Shown here in pieces: positions 48,920-60,193 of a DNA stretch of 64,000 bases (position 1 is its first letter; each line of letters begins with the position of its first letter). The position numbers and the translations under genes were made by a program. The DNA lies in the NCBI GenBank assembly GCA_033819885.1, contig JAQYUZ010000021.1, forward strand, positions 208,707 through 272,706. Reading direction: 5' to 3'. The notes beneath the pieces were generated by a model, which saw only the letters and a list, made by a program, of their open reading frames with translations, was not told the origin of the DNA and searched no databases. The stretch is from Microbotryomycetes sp. JL201 (taxonomy: Eukaryota > Basidiomycota > Microbotryomycetes).

Positions 48920-51074
48920 TCAAAGCTCCTTGAGCGTGTCGGCAATGCGCTCAACAAGCAGCTTGGCATGTTTTTGCTCAAACACTAACATAGGTCGCAG
49001 ACGCACAGCCCTATCGCCGCAACCTCCCATGTTGACGCCCTTTTGCTTCATTTTTGCCAAGAACGAGTCGCGCACCTCTGCAGACTCGCAGTCCCATGCG
49101 ATGAACGTACCCGTGTCTTTGCCGCGCAGGTTTTGAATGCCCTTGGATCCGCCCGGTGCCGAGCTCGCCAGAGAAGACAGCTCCTGATACAGATAGTCGC
49201 CAACCTCGGCCGTTCGCTCGACGAGACCGTTGTCGCGAATGACCTTGATCATTTCTCGAGCTTGCATGGCACGAACTGGGTCGCCCATCCACGTGTTGTA
49301 GCTGTTGACTCGACAACAGATCAGTATCCATGCCTTTTGAAACCAGGCTAGAACAGGGTGACGCCTTGAGACTCACTTTCGGTACGGAAGCGAGGCGCGC
49401 AGATGCGGCGCATGGTAAAAGCCAGCCGCTTGCATTTTTTTGCTTTTAAGAGCACGAAGGTATTAGAAGATGAGCATCTTGATAGATAATGTGCGCGCAC
49501 CTGAAGGTAACAAAATCAGGTGGACTGTCGAGATTCCACTTCTCATGCGCCCAGAAAGAGCCCGTGGCGCCAACGCCTGTCTGAACTTCGTCGACGATCA
49601 TGAAGACTGGCAGTAGTCATGTGTGAATTTGGGCCTGAGGGAGTGTCATTGGCGTGATTAACACAGGACTCACCTCCGTGATCCTTTGTCAACGTCCGCA
49701 GAGCATTGAAGAAATTAGAGCTCGCGTGGTTGTCGCCTCCCTCTGCTTGAATCGGCTCGACGATGAGAGCAGCAACTGGCTTTGTCTCCTTCTGTTCAAG
49801 GATTGTGCGCTCAACCTCGGCGAGCACGCGAGCCTCGACTTCGGCGTTCTCGGCCTTGTGCTCCTCGAGCGGGTACTTGAGGTTCGGGAACGCCACCGCC
49901 GGCCAATCAAACGCAGGAATGTCAAGCTTGTGGATGGCTTTTGACCGCGTCAGGGACAGGCTGCCAAACAAGCGACCGTGAAAGGCTGTCTTGAAGGACA
50001 AAGCCGACAGCTCTGGCGCGCCAGGTGCCTGATTCTTCATGCAAGACGACAGTTCCTCGGCCGTGAACGACTGGTCTTCGCCTCTTTCGCGCGCACGGTA
50101 GGCCATGAATGCAGCCTTGAGTGCTCCTTCGTTGGCGCACGAGCCGCACATTTGCGTAAACAAGTGGGGCGTGCCTTTGGGCGCCACAGAGAGGAGGCCA
50201 TCTTTGATAATGTCGGCCCACGAGGCAGACGGGAACGAGCCGAGAGCAGGTCGGTTCATGCTGTGAATGTGTGAAGGACTGTGAGCAATGCGATTCGCCG
50301 TGAAAGTGTTTTGGGTAGCAACGCTCACGCTGCAATGGCAAACTCATCCTGCCAATGTGGAGTACGAGCCGCGTCAGCTATGCCCGCAACCTCGAATATT
50401 ATGAGGTAAGACTGACCGTCTTTGCGAGTTGGAGAAGGGCGGGCGCGTTGTAGCCGATCGGGATCCTGCCAGATGACGAGAGGGCGACGGGGGAACCGCT
50501 TGTGAGTGCATGTTGCTCGCCTGCCTCGAACATCTAGGCGCGCACCAAGACTTACGATGCAATCTGGGCAAACACGTCGAGCATGACGTTACCGTCGACG
50601 TCGACAATATAGTTACCTGTAGACTTGTCAGTCGAGGCCGTGGCGCTCGGGCCTCGTTGCGGTTTGACTCGCCTTTGGATTTTGCATAATCTGGCAGCGG
50701 GCCGGGCCGGTGGAGAGCATGTCAGCCGAAAGGCGGGCGCAAGATGACGTCTCGGACAACTCACCTGCGACGAATTGGTGGGTGCGCGGGTCTTGGAACG
50801 AGCTAATCTCGTCGCTCAACGCTCGCGACTTTGGCCCTGCACGTGACGAGACGCGCGTTTGAACATGGGTCAGCACCGGCGAGGCGACGCCATTGAAGTT
50901 TTATCCGGGCGTGCACGTGAACTCACCTGGCACCTTGTCCGTCACGACGGATGGTTCGGCGGGCTCGTCAGGGAACATTTGCCCGACGGCGGTCGCGAAC
51001 GGGCGGCGAGCACCATTCGCAGCCACCGTGGCAAGACGCGCGCTAGTCAGGGTAGTCATCCGCGCCCTGAACAT
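48920..51074 (-). CDS. UGA1: 4-aminobutyrate aminotransferase (GABA transaminase)
   Basis: The start [20 protein letters not shown] is Arg/Ala/Thr-rich, a likely mitochondrial presequence; MTTLTS at 51059 is an alternative start. Class III aminotransferase blocks after splicing: [132 protein letters not shown] (PLP lysine), [20 protein letters not shown] and the C-terminal [20 protein letters not shown]. It is PLP-dependent and transfers the amino group of GABA to 2-oxoglutarate, giving succinate semialdehyde for nitrogen supply via the GABA shunt. One intron (50617-50672) requires a GC donor. Spacing to THOC5 is about 170 bp, divergent. Confidence 0.95.
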
Positions 51075-51160
51075 CTTGTTAATGCGAGCGGGACAGGGCA
51101 GCGAGAGGAAATGAGCGCGAGAAAGGAGCCGGTCGGTGTATGCGGGGGAAAGCAGCCACA

Positions 51161-51183
51161 GCTGCTGCTGCTGCTGCTGCTGC
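51161..51183. repeat. (CTG)n microsatellite in the UGA1/THOC5 divergent promoter
   Basis: Seven consecutive CTG units lie about 90 bp upstream of the UGA1 start codon and about 60 bp upstream of the THOC5-like start. The repeat is in the shared promoter/5' leader region, not in either coding frame as annotated. Confidence 0.9.
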
Positions 51184-51245
51184 CGCGCGCTTGGCGAATT
51201 TCCCGGTTCTGCCACCGATCAGTCGATCAGCGCGGCGCAACCGGC

Positions 51246-52243
51246 ATGACGAGCGGCCTGCCGGAACCGCACTTGACCGACCATGCTGTCGACATGCTGC
51301 GTGCGCTCGCCCGTGACCTGGTCGCGCAGCGATTGGCGCACGCCGAGCAGCTCGGCTCCGACTCGCCCTTTGATGCGACCGCCATTGTCACGGCAGCAGC
51401 GCCCTTGTTCGCTGCACTGAACCGTGTCAACAGGGATGTGCAGGCAGGCGCACGCACATTTAAACAGCAGACTTTCGATGCTCGCATCGTCGCCGAGCAA
51501 TCACACTTGCGCCTTCAGGTGAGACGACAAGCACACTTGTTGCTGCCTTCGGTCAGTGTCTGACCAACGTTTTCGCTTGCTGTCTGTGCAGAACTTGCTG
51601 TTTGAGCAGAACCATCTCGAGCGAGAGATCAGAAAGTGCCAGGAATACGAGTGAGACGGTCCGCTCAGTCGAAACACACGCAAGAGACTCATAGTTACTG
51701 TGGTACAGATCCGAGTTTCAAAATTTGCCTCTGCTGCCCCTGTCGGACCTGGAGGCACTGGCATCTCTGCCGTCGCCACCAGAGACTCTGATCACGCCGC
51801 TCCCGCAAGATCCTCATGAGCTCATGCTCATCAGACTCAATTTCGAATTGGCAGAGCGACGGAGGTGCGCGCTGGGGATCGCGGCAATTCTGGTGCGCTT
51901 TAGCTCACAATTCTCTTTGGCCTCAGGTTCGACGCCGAGAAGAAGGAGCTCGGACAAAGCAAGTCAAAACTCGTCAAAGAGAACGATATCAAAAAAGCCA
52001 AACTCGAAGCCTTAGAGAAGCAAGTTGACGAGTTTGTAAAGGTGCGCGACGACCGGCCGAAGCAGGTTACGCATCGCGCAGATACCACGCTGATATCAAC
52101 GTTTGCTTGCTCATCAGGCGGCGAAAGCTATTCAAGCAAAAATGCACGAAGAGCCGGCGCAGGCGGCCGCAAGTCTGCAGCATTCGATCACAGCAATGGA
52201 GGAAGACGACAGCTCGATTATACTGTCCGGTGGCCAGCAATAA
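51246..52243 (+). CDS. THOC5-like THO complex subunit (Fms-interacting protein family)
   Basis: The start MTSGLPEPHLTDHAVDMLRA is followed by helices, then spliced blocks NLLFEQNHLEREIRKCQEYE, SEFQNLPLLPLSDLEALASL, PQDPHELMLIRLNFELAERR and a coiled coil RFDAEKKELGQSKSKLVKEN, ending SSIILSGGQQ. The succession of a basic helix with H-L-x-R-E-I-x-K-C, an acidic/Leu linker, and H-E-L-M-L-x-R-L-N-x-E-L-x-x-R is diagnostic for the THOC5/FMIP N-terminal coiled-coil region. The protein is shorter than animal THOC5 and lacks its C-terminal half, as in other fungi. THO couples transcription to mRNA export in the nucleus. Five short exons. The stop is about 130 bp upstream of the next plus-strand gene. 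Confidence 0.85.
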
Positions 52244-52373
52244 TTAAACCACTTCGAGCGTCTTGTTCGTACTCTCTTGAACATACTCGTCCTTGTTGTA
52301 ATCCTGTAAATCATATACCAAGTACCGCTTGTCCGACGGCCCGACCGCGATCACTTTTGCCCCTCTGCCCGCC

Positions 52374-54017
52374 ATGTCTTCAAACCCGGCACCAAAGCTG
52401 TCGGCAGCAGGTGCGCTACGTTAGATAAGATCATGCTTCAGCTCTTTCAGCTGATGCATTCTGGGTCGTGTCGGCCTCCTGGCCATACCAGAGGGTGAGT
52501 GTAGCATCCTTGCATTGACCGTCGCCTCTCAGGCTGATCCTTGTTCTATCCATCTTCTCGTTGTCAGGATTCATTTCAGGCGCGTTGGCAGCGTGTACGG
52601 CTGTGACAGGTGAGGCGCAGCTCGGCCCGGGGCTCATCCAGTCCTGACTGGCGGCTGTGTGCAGTGACAAATCCGGCAGAGGTGGCCAAGACACGATTGC
52701 AGCTTGATGGAGAGTTGCAAGGCAAAAAGGGCGTCATCTTGCCCACTCAGACGGCCCCGGCAGGCACCGCGGCCATCCAGCTCGAACCGAGAGCAGCAGC
52801 GGCAGCCACCGCAGGAGGTAGTCAGGGAACGACGACATCGTCAGCACATGGTGCTCCAAGATCTGGCCCCGTCTACACGGGCCCGATAGATTGCCTTAAA
52901 AAGACGTACAAATTCGAGGGACTTCGGGGAATCCAACGAGGTTTAGGCGCCGCGGTCAGCCAACCGCGTGCACTTGCGCACGCCTGCACAATCGCTGACA
53001 TGCTCTTTCTCCTCAGTACACGTATCAAATTGCCTTGAACGGTTCTCGGTTGGGATTCTACGAGCCAATTCGCCATCGTTTGAATGCTTTAGCAGGCTTG
53101 CAGGCGTCCGACATACGTGTGTGGAGCAGTCTGACAGCAGGTGCAAGCTCTGGAGTTATCGGAGGTCGGTCACACCGACATATAGTTTATTTTGATCCTG
53201 CTCATGCGATTCTCTACCTCATTTCAGCAATCTTCGGCAACCCGCTCTTCTTAGTCAAAGCACGTATGCAGGCATATTCTCCTTTCAATCCTGTTGGCGC
53301 GCAACACAACTACAAATCGACATTGCACGCTTTCCGGTCGATTGTGCAGCAAGAGGGATTCGTTGGTCTGGCACGAGGTGTCGATGCGGCCATGTTGCGA
53401 ACAGCAATGGGATCGTCGGTGCAGCTACCAGCGTACAATTTGGCAAAATCATACCTGAGCTCGTGGGGGATCCAGGATGGCATTGCTCAATTCTTGATGG
53501 GTTCCTTGTTTTCGGGCTTGTGCGTATGTGCCGTCATGCAACCCGCCGGTAAGACGAAAGCGTCGCTCCTGCCGTGCTATGCAAATTTGACAGCGCTTTG
53601 ATCGGTAGACACGGCCCTAACACGGATGTACAATCAATCGCCGAACGCAATCGGCCCGGACGGCAAGCCTCGGGGACTGCTATGTAGGTTGCGCCACGGC
53701 ACGTGCACCTTGCCGCCCAAGATGCTGATTTCATTTGCTCGATCGCCGCTCTGAACAAGATAAAAACCCTATCGATTGCCTCTACAAAACTTGGAAGACC
53801 GAAGGTGTGCGTGGCTGGTACAAGGGCACGACGGCGCACTTGGCTCGCATTGCACCGCACACTGTCAGTTGTTGCTCGCTCGAGCGCTCACGCGAAAGGT
53901 ATTGACTGACGACACCGATATCGCTTGCTGGCGACGCAGGTTATCACGTTGACGGCCAATGATTTCTACAGTCGAAAATACATGGCATGGAAATCAGCGT
54001 CAACAAGAATAGATTAG
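52374..54017 (+). CDS. mitochondrial carrier (SLC25A35/OAC1-like)
   Basis: The start MSSNPAPKLSAAGALAACTA is followed by the first carrier motif, TNPAEVAKTRLQLDGELQGK (a PX[D/E]XX[R/K] variant, P-A-E-V-A-K). A low-complexity insert precedes YTGPIDCLKKTYKFEGLRGI. The second repeat has IFGNPLFLVKARMQAYSPFN and STLHAFRSIVQQEGFVGLAR; the third has VMQPADTALTRMYNQSP and NPIDCLYKTWKTEGVRGWYK. Six TM helices in three tandem repeats are consistent with the mitochondrial carrier family. The P-L-F-L-V-K second motif and Q-P-A-D-T third motif fit the oxaloacetate/sulfate (OAC1)-SLC25A34/35 clade; the substrate is inferred. About six introns. Frame ends at TAG 54015-54017. Confidence 0.88.
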
Positions 54018-54200
54018 ATGTTTGAATGGCGCATAGGCCAACTGTCATAGATGTCTTTTGCGTGCATTTGCCAACCGAGGCCGCGGTGCGGCATGTCGCC
54101 TCGCCTCGGCCGGGGTTTGTGTTTTACCACCACCATCGTCGACGATCAACTTGCTCAACGCGCTCCTTTGGCGTTGGGGACGGCGAGTTTGTGAAAGAGC

Positions 54201-55355
54201 ATGTCTTCACTCAATATGACGGCGTTTGAACGCCTGAACCAGGTGAGTTGGTCCGGCAAAGCGCCCGCAGCAGCCGCGTCGGGCGTGCACTGGCTGACAC
54301 GCTTGCCGCCGCCCGCAGTTGACGCCGAGTCCTGGTGTATCTCCAGCCAATGGGCCTGATCATGGCCGTGACGATTTGACTTGTGAGTCGCACCGTGTCG
54401 CACGTTGCGTCTTTTTTTCCGCGCGGCTGACAAAGCCGCCCTTCGCGTCCCGATCGCCATCGCCAGTGTCATTCCCTGTGTCTGGCAGCGAGCTACAGGC
54501 GTCACTCGAGGCGTGGACGACGAGAACTTTCAACTTTGACGGCGACTTTGCAGAGTTCGGCGACGATATCAAGCCCGACGACGCTGTCGCCGCTGGCCAG
54601 TCGGCCTATCTCGGCCAAGACAGCCTGCACGCGGCGGCGGCGGCAGCAGCGGCGGCGGCAACGGTGTCCTCGTCTCCATCTTCGACCTCACCTTTCGCCC
54701 GTCTAGGCGCGGACGCGCACACAGATCTGGATGCGCTGCTGCAGACGCCCGCGATTGATTCCCTCGACACGCTGCCGGGTGTGGACGAATACTCCCATCT
54801 CGGCACCTCCCTGGTCGACCCAGCACTGAGCTTGCCCCACTTCAACCTAAGTGCGAATGTGCCGGGTCTGCTCATGTCAACTGGGACGCAAGCACCCCCA
54901 GCTATTGCTGTCACAACGCCCTCGACGGCAGCATCCACGCCGGCCGCTTCCACTCTGCCCACATCTGGCAAGAAGCCTGCTGTCAACCGCAAGCGTAAGC
55001 AGTCGGGCGACGCCAGCACGTCCGGTGATGCCGACGACGAGGCGAATCGCGTAGCGCTCGAAGAAGACAAGCGTAGGCGAAACACGGCCGCATCAGGTCA
55101 GTAGCGCAACAATGAACAGCCTTGATGAACTTTCTAACGACGTCCTTGTGATTAGCTCGCTTTCGCATGAAAAAGAAGGCTCGTGAAGCCGCGCTCGAGC
55201 AATCGGCCAAAGAGTTGCAAGACAAGGTTGCGCAGCTTGAGAGCGAAATTTTGGGCTTGCGCACCGAAAATCAGAGGCTTCGTTCTTTGATCACGGACAA
55301 GTCCGGTGCCGGCAACGACCTTGGCGTGACCGCCGACGCCGCTTTGCGCGCGTGA
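54201..55355 (+). CDS. bZIP transcription factor, CYS3/MetR-like
   Basis: The first exon MSSLNMTAFERLNQ splices to LTPSPGVSPANGPDHGRDDL and then to a long region rich in Ala, Ser, Thr and Asp with an acidic patch (FDGDFAEFGDDIKPDDAVAA) and a polyalanine run (~54630-54660). The C-terminus has the basic region EEDKRRRNTAASARFRMKKK spliced across an intron after Ser, followed by a leucine-zipper heptad (KELQDKVAQLESEILGLRTE). The E-E-D-K-R-R-R-N-T-A-A-S-A-R-F-R basic region is typical of the fungal CYS3/MetR and related bZIP clade that controls sulfur or amino-acid metabolism genes; the exact target is inferred. Terminal stop at 55353-55355. A 292-bp spacer without a recognised gene follows. Confidence 0.9.
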
Positions 55356-55647
55356 ACGCTGAAGCGAATTGCGTCGACGAAGGCGGCACTTGAAATTACG
55401 AGATTGCCGACGAGAGCGAAGGCGGCGCCGGATTTCGAGGGTAGAAACTCAGCGCCAGCACACAGCCGCAGTTCATGTGCTTCTCTGGGGTGACTCTTTT
55501 CTGTTTGGTACATGTGTCAGAGGTCGCTTTAAAATTTATTTGTCCTCAGTTCCGTACGTTTCATTGCATGTACTGCAACATGTTCACGACCTGCAGCGCA
55601 TCTTGAGGCTTTCGGCCAGCCGCAATTCGCATTGGCTGCATCGCAGG

Positions 55648-57454
55648 ATGGCGTCTGCCGTCCAGACACGAGCGTCCATGTCTGATCTGTCTGGAAGGTA
55701 CAAGCATGTCGACAGGGTGTTGACGCGAACGGGCCCGTTTGTCGATGGCGACTCCTTCACGCCAGGCGAGCCGTGCCAGACGTTCCTGCGGAACCAGTGC
55801 AAGATCCTCGTCATTGGTAAAATCCTACTGTGCCTCGAGCAGCGCTGCAGGTCCTGAGGCGTGTTTCCTTGCGCAGGTGCCGGCGGACTCGGCTGCGAGA
55901 TCCTATCGAACCTGGCGCTACTCGGGTTCAGAGACATTCACGTCATTGACATGGACACGATCGACATCTCAAACTTGAATCGGCAGTTCTTGTTCAGGTC
56001 AGCGTTTGCCTCGCTTGGCTGGGCCGAAACAGCTTCTAACGTCGCAGTTGTGCAAATACAGACAGAAAGACATTGGCAAACCGAAAGCTACCGTTGCAGC
56101 TGAATTCATTATGAACCGAGTTCCAGGAGTGCTGGTGACGCCGTTAGTGTTATCCTGCGTCGCGACTGAAAGGCTCGCCACTGACGGAACGTCGATGGCC
56201 ATGCAGCTACCACGGCAAAATTCAAGACAAAGACGATGACTATTACATGCAGTTTAACCTCGTCATATGCGGCCTCGACTCTGTTGACGCTCGCCGATGG
56301 ATGAGTGCGACCCTGGTCAAGCTTGTCGACCCTGAAATACCAGAGAGTCTCAAACCTCTGATTGATGGGGGAACAGAGGGTGAGCGTGATTCGTCATAAC
56401 GCGGTCAAAGAGGCCATGGCGCTGATTAGATTGCAACTCTTGCAGGCTTTAAGGGTCAGGCACGTGTCATTCTGCCGACAATCACCTCGTGCTACGAATG
56501 CAGCCTCGACATGCTCACGCCACAAACCACTTTTCCGATCTGCACAATCGCAAATACGCCTCGATTACCGGAACATTGCATCGAGTGGGCCAGCATTCTT
56601 GAGTGGCCCAAAGTTTTCAAGGGTGCGCACCACAGCACCCGCTCTTATCTCGGGTCGTGACTGTTGTCTGATTGCATTGCATTGGACAGACAAGAAATTG
56701 GACAATGATGACCCAGAGCACATACAATGGCTGTTCGACAAAGCCAGCCAACGTGCGGAGCATTTCAACATCGAAGGTGTCACGTGGGCCCTGACTCAAG
56801 GTGTCGTCAAGCGGATCATTCCTGCCATCGCATCAACTAATGCAATAATAGCTGGCAAGTCTATGTCGGCTGGGTTTCTTGCCGCGCCTCAAACTGATGG
56901 TCCGCTTGTATCTGCAGCGGCCTGCTGCAACGAAGCATTCAAAATTGCTACCAGCAGTAACCCGTACCTCAGTAATTACATGTATGAGCCTCATACTCAG
57001 TGCAACATTTCAGCAACTCAGTCCTGCCTGTATCGCAGGATGTACACTGGCAATGAAGGTATCTACACCTACACATTCGAGCACCAGCAGAAACCCGAGT
57101 GTCCCGTATGCGGCGGAGAGTCTGTCGAGATTGACCAACCGGGCACTGCATCTCTACAAGACCTCATCGACTTGCTTCTAGAACGACAAGACTTGTAAGT
57201 CACGCCTGCACACTTTGGGTTTGGCCCTGTCTGTTTCTGAATCAGAGTAATCCGGCGATTGCAGACAAGTCCGTCGACCTTCACTGGCCGTGGGCAACAA
57301 GAACCTGTACCTGCAGGCGCCACCTCAACTCGAACAATTGACGAGGCCCAACCTTGAGAAAACACTGGCGGAGCTCTTTTCCTCTGGAGATGTGTTGACA
57401 GTCACGGACGCAGGATTACCGTTTTCCCTGTCTGTACAGGTCAATCTATCTTGA
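55648..57454 (+). CDS. UBA3: NEDD8-activating enzyme E1 catalytic subunit UBA3
   Basis: The start [20 protein letters not shown] is followed by the ThiF/E1 nucleotide-binding core: [80 protein letters not shown] and [20 protein letters not shown]. The zinc-binding and catalytic region has [20 protein letters not shown]; the Cys in [10 protein letters not shown] is the likely active cysteine. [31 protein letters not shown] and KPECPVCGG follow. The C-terminal ubiquitin-fold domain ([20 protein letters not shown]) ends [10 protein letters not shown]. About ten short introns. With an APP-BP1/ULA1 partner, UBA3 adenylates NEDD8/Rub1 and passes it to UBC12 for cullin neddylation. Partner not in this window. 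Confidence 0.94.
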
Positions 57455-57541
57455 TGCGCATGCTCTCGTTGCTAGGTTTTCGATGCGGTACTCCCTCTGT
57501 TGTTCATGAACATGCTTCAATTTTTGCGACACCTTTAGACA

Positions 57542-59985
57542 TCAAATTCCAAAGGCGCCTGGCATCAGGCTACTCAGCATAGATGAACCCTGTATAAAGT
57601 CTGTGGTGAGAACGAGCAAATTTCTGTCTGGAAGATTCAGGCCACTTGTCAGGACGAGCGGCGTGGGGTGCGTAGACGAGGACCTACGAGGCGATTGGCG
57701 GCTTAAGAAGCGCAGTGCAGCGATCTCGGCGAATGTGACGCCGCCAAGGAAGCATATGGCAGTTGTCGGGACGCGGACGGGTGACGAGCCTGCAGAACGG
57801 ATGCCGCCGTCAGCGCAAACCTCGTCGTGCGATCAAGCTGCGCACCCTCTAGTGAGTGGGGCACGGGCTGCAGCTCCTCAAATGTTTCTCCTGGCATGAG
57901 GCCGAGTACATCCTCTATACCGCGCCAGCCGTTCATTGCCGCTCCGGGTGATCCGCGTTCAAGATGCGCCAGATTCTTTCCGAGTGCACATTGCACCAGA
58001 CGGATGCTGAGAGGCGCGTAGCCTGAAAAGACGTAAGAGGCATCCTTCGGGCTCTGTTCGTCGACATCGTCAACGATCAAGCGCAGAGGCTTCCGTGACT
58101 GAGCGAACGCAGACTTTGCACCGAAATTGCTGCTGAGGAGGCCCAAGTCTTGCATGCCAACGAGCAGCGTGAGGTGCTGATATCCGTATGTCTGCAAAAT
58201 GTCTCGCTTGAATTCTTCCAGCACTTTGGGCTTGAGGCCGCCAGTCACAAGGCTGTAGAGGGACAGCAGTCTCAACACGACGCGTAAGGGCGCTTCTTGG
58301 GTTATAAACTCTCGTATTGCGGCTGCTTGCGCGTTCAGCTCGACGCCTGCTACTAGATCTACAGAAGAAACACGTCAGCCGCACAGAGCCAAGCATCGTC
58401 CAAGCTACTTGCTTTGCTGAATCTCCAATGCTCTATTGAAGCTGTCGGAGGCTGTGATGTTCATTATTCGCTCCGTCAAGCCCGTGTCTACTCCGATCAT
58501 TCAGCGGGTATCAGCCATGCTTAGCTCATTCAGATAGCTCAAGTAGACGCACGCAATCTCAGTGATTGATGCTCCAATTGCAGGCCGCCGAGCTGCCCGA
58601 CGAACTGACGAAGCTCAGCTGGCGTTTTGGCCGAATGGCGCTTCTCATAGTCGTCATTCAGTCGCCGGGCGGTCTTATTGAGGATTGAGCCGACGACGGC
58701 AAAATTGCGATCCCTCAGCTCGGCAAACAAATTGTCTTTGGCAGAAAGAAGATGCTTTTTCTTCTTTGAGGCTTGCCCGGCCGCATGTGTCGACGATGGA
58801 CTCGAGGTCGACGCGGCCGGCGGGGGATTGACGAGGCTAGGGTCGACGTCAATGTGAGCTGCACAGAAATCCCAAATCAGCTGGCACTGTACTCATCGAG
58901 GGTTGAAAGCGTGCACTTGCAATTCTTTATGCCGATGACTTCGTCTATGAGCCCCTCGTATGTCAATTGAGTACATAGCGGCGTTACCAAGTCAACGGTC
59001 CGGTCCAGCACAATCATCGAGTCAATCATGCCGTCGTGGAAAGGTACTACCGGCGTTTGAGGAGACTCCTCTTCGTTTGCAAGTCGTCTCAGCGCGTTGA
59101 CCAACCGCTAAATTGCGAGTGGACGACGGTCAGTGGGTATTCGTTTCCAGAGCTGAACGTCGTGATAGCAGTCTAGACGAACCCGAGCGCAGTCTCCCTT
59201 TCCGACGATGCGTGGAATTGCCCCAAATGCTTTCTGTATGGTCATGATTGACCTTGCCATGTCGTGCACGGGCGTGAAATCCCTGTCCTTCGAAGGCAAT
59301 AGTGTTTCAGCGGACCTCAATGGCTAGCAAGGACAGGCTCAGCCCGACATACGAGTGCGATACTTCTCAGAGTGTGGTCCTGCTCAAGGCTGAGCACGTC
59401 TTTGTCGATCGGAATGAGGCCCATCTGATATTCTTGCACGTCAATCGAGCCAAGAACACCTGCATTGGACAATGCTTCTTGGCAGAGCGGGTTCATGCGC
59501 GGTGTCACAAGCAAGTGGTAATTGTGCATGGCGCCATTTGGGGCAGACTTGATCTGATCTGGCAAGATCGCGCGGGACGATAAAATTCAGTTGCGCCAAA
59601 GTGAAATATTGGCGGAACAGAGTGCGCGAGCTAGTCACCTGCGATGATGTGCATCCATTTGACTTGTGGTGTGCAGAGGTAAACGATATTGCGCTCAGCT
59701 TGGGTGAGCGGCCCGGGCTCGAGCCAAAACAACTTTGTGACGCCATTATTGTTCTGGTCGAGAGCAGGATTGTCGTGCGCGGTCAGCACGAAGTACAAGT
59801 CGGTAAATATCAGCGCATGTCCTCACTTTGAGCCAGGCTACGTCTGTGACAAGTCCGAGCGGTCCAGCCAAAGGAGCGCACAGCACGAGCGTCTTTGGGC
59901 CATTTATTTTGTCGAGCAGCGATGTCAGTGCTGAAGCGCTCACTTGCTGCAACACGGTCGCATCCGGCTGCAGCACGTCGCTCAT
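57542..59985 (-). CDS. VPS33: VPS33, Sec1/Munc18-family subunit of HOPS/CORVET
   Basis: The start MSDVLQPDATVLQQVSASAL leads to the SM-protein N-terminal domain (INGPKTLVLCAPLAGPLGLV). VPS33-type blocks follow: NYHLLVTPRMNPLCQEALSN, YQMGLIPIDKDVLSLEQDHT, VHDMARSIMTIQKAFGAIPR and VPFHDGMIDSMIVLDRTVDL, then VTPLCTQLTYEGLIDEVIGI. Helical C-terminal blocks include GGLKPKVLEEFKRDILQTYG, FSGYAPLSIRLVQCALG and the conserved C-terminal CFLGGVTFAEIAALRFLSRQ, joined by splicing to RNLLVLTTDFIQGSSMLSSL. The frame stops at 57542. VPS33 binds SNAREs and drives tethering/fusion at endosomes and the vacuole. It functionally relates to SNF8 and VPS15 about 35 kb upstream. Divergent from HTS1 across 208 bp. 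Confidence 0.94.
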
Positions 59986-60193
59986 TGCCGGCCCCAACGA
60001 GCGCCAGGCTTGACGATGCCAGCAAGGAACTGGCTGGCGCACACGGCCGCAGCGTCAGGACAGCACTTTGCCGGCTTTACGGGCGGGTTGAACGTCCGTT
60101 GCGTTGCCTGAATGCGTGACGAGGGAGAGCAATGGTGCATTCGCGAAGCTGAATGTCGCGATCGAGCCCCTCGCGGTTTTCATCTCCTGGTGC
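59986..60193. promoter_or_regulatory. divergent promoter, VPS33 / HTS1
   Basis: This 208-bp spacer lies between the VPS33 start and the upstream HTS1 start. It must include both promoters. Dual transcription starts for HTS1 (see that gene) would be set here. No specific element claimed. Confidence 0.5.
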
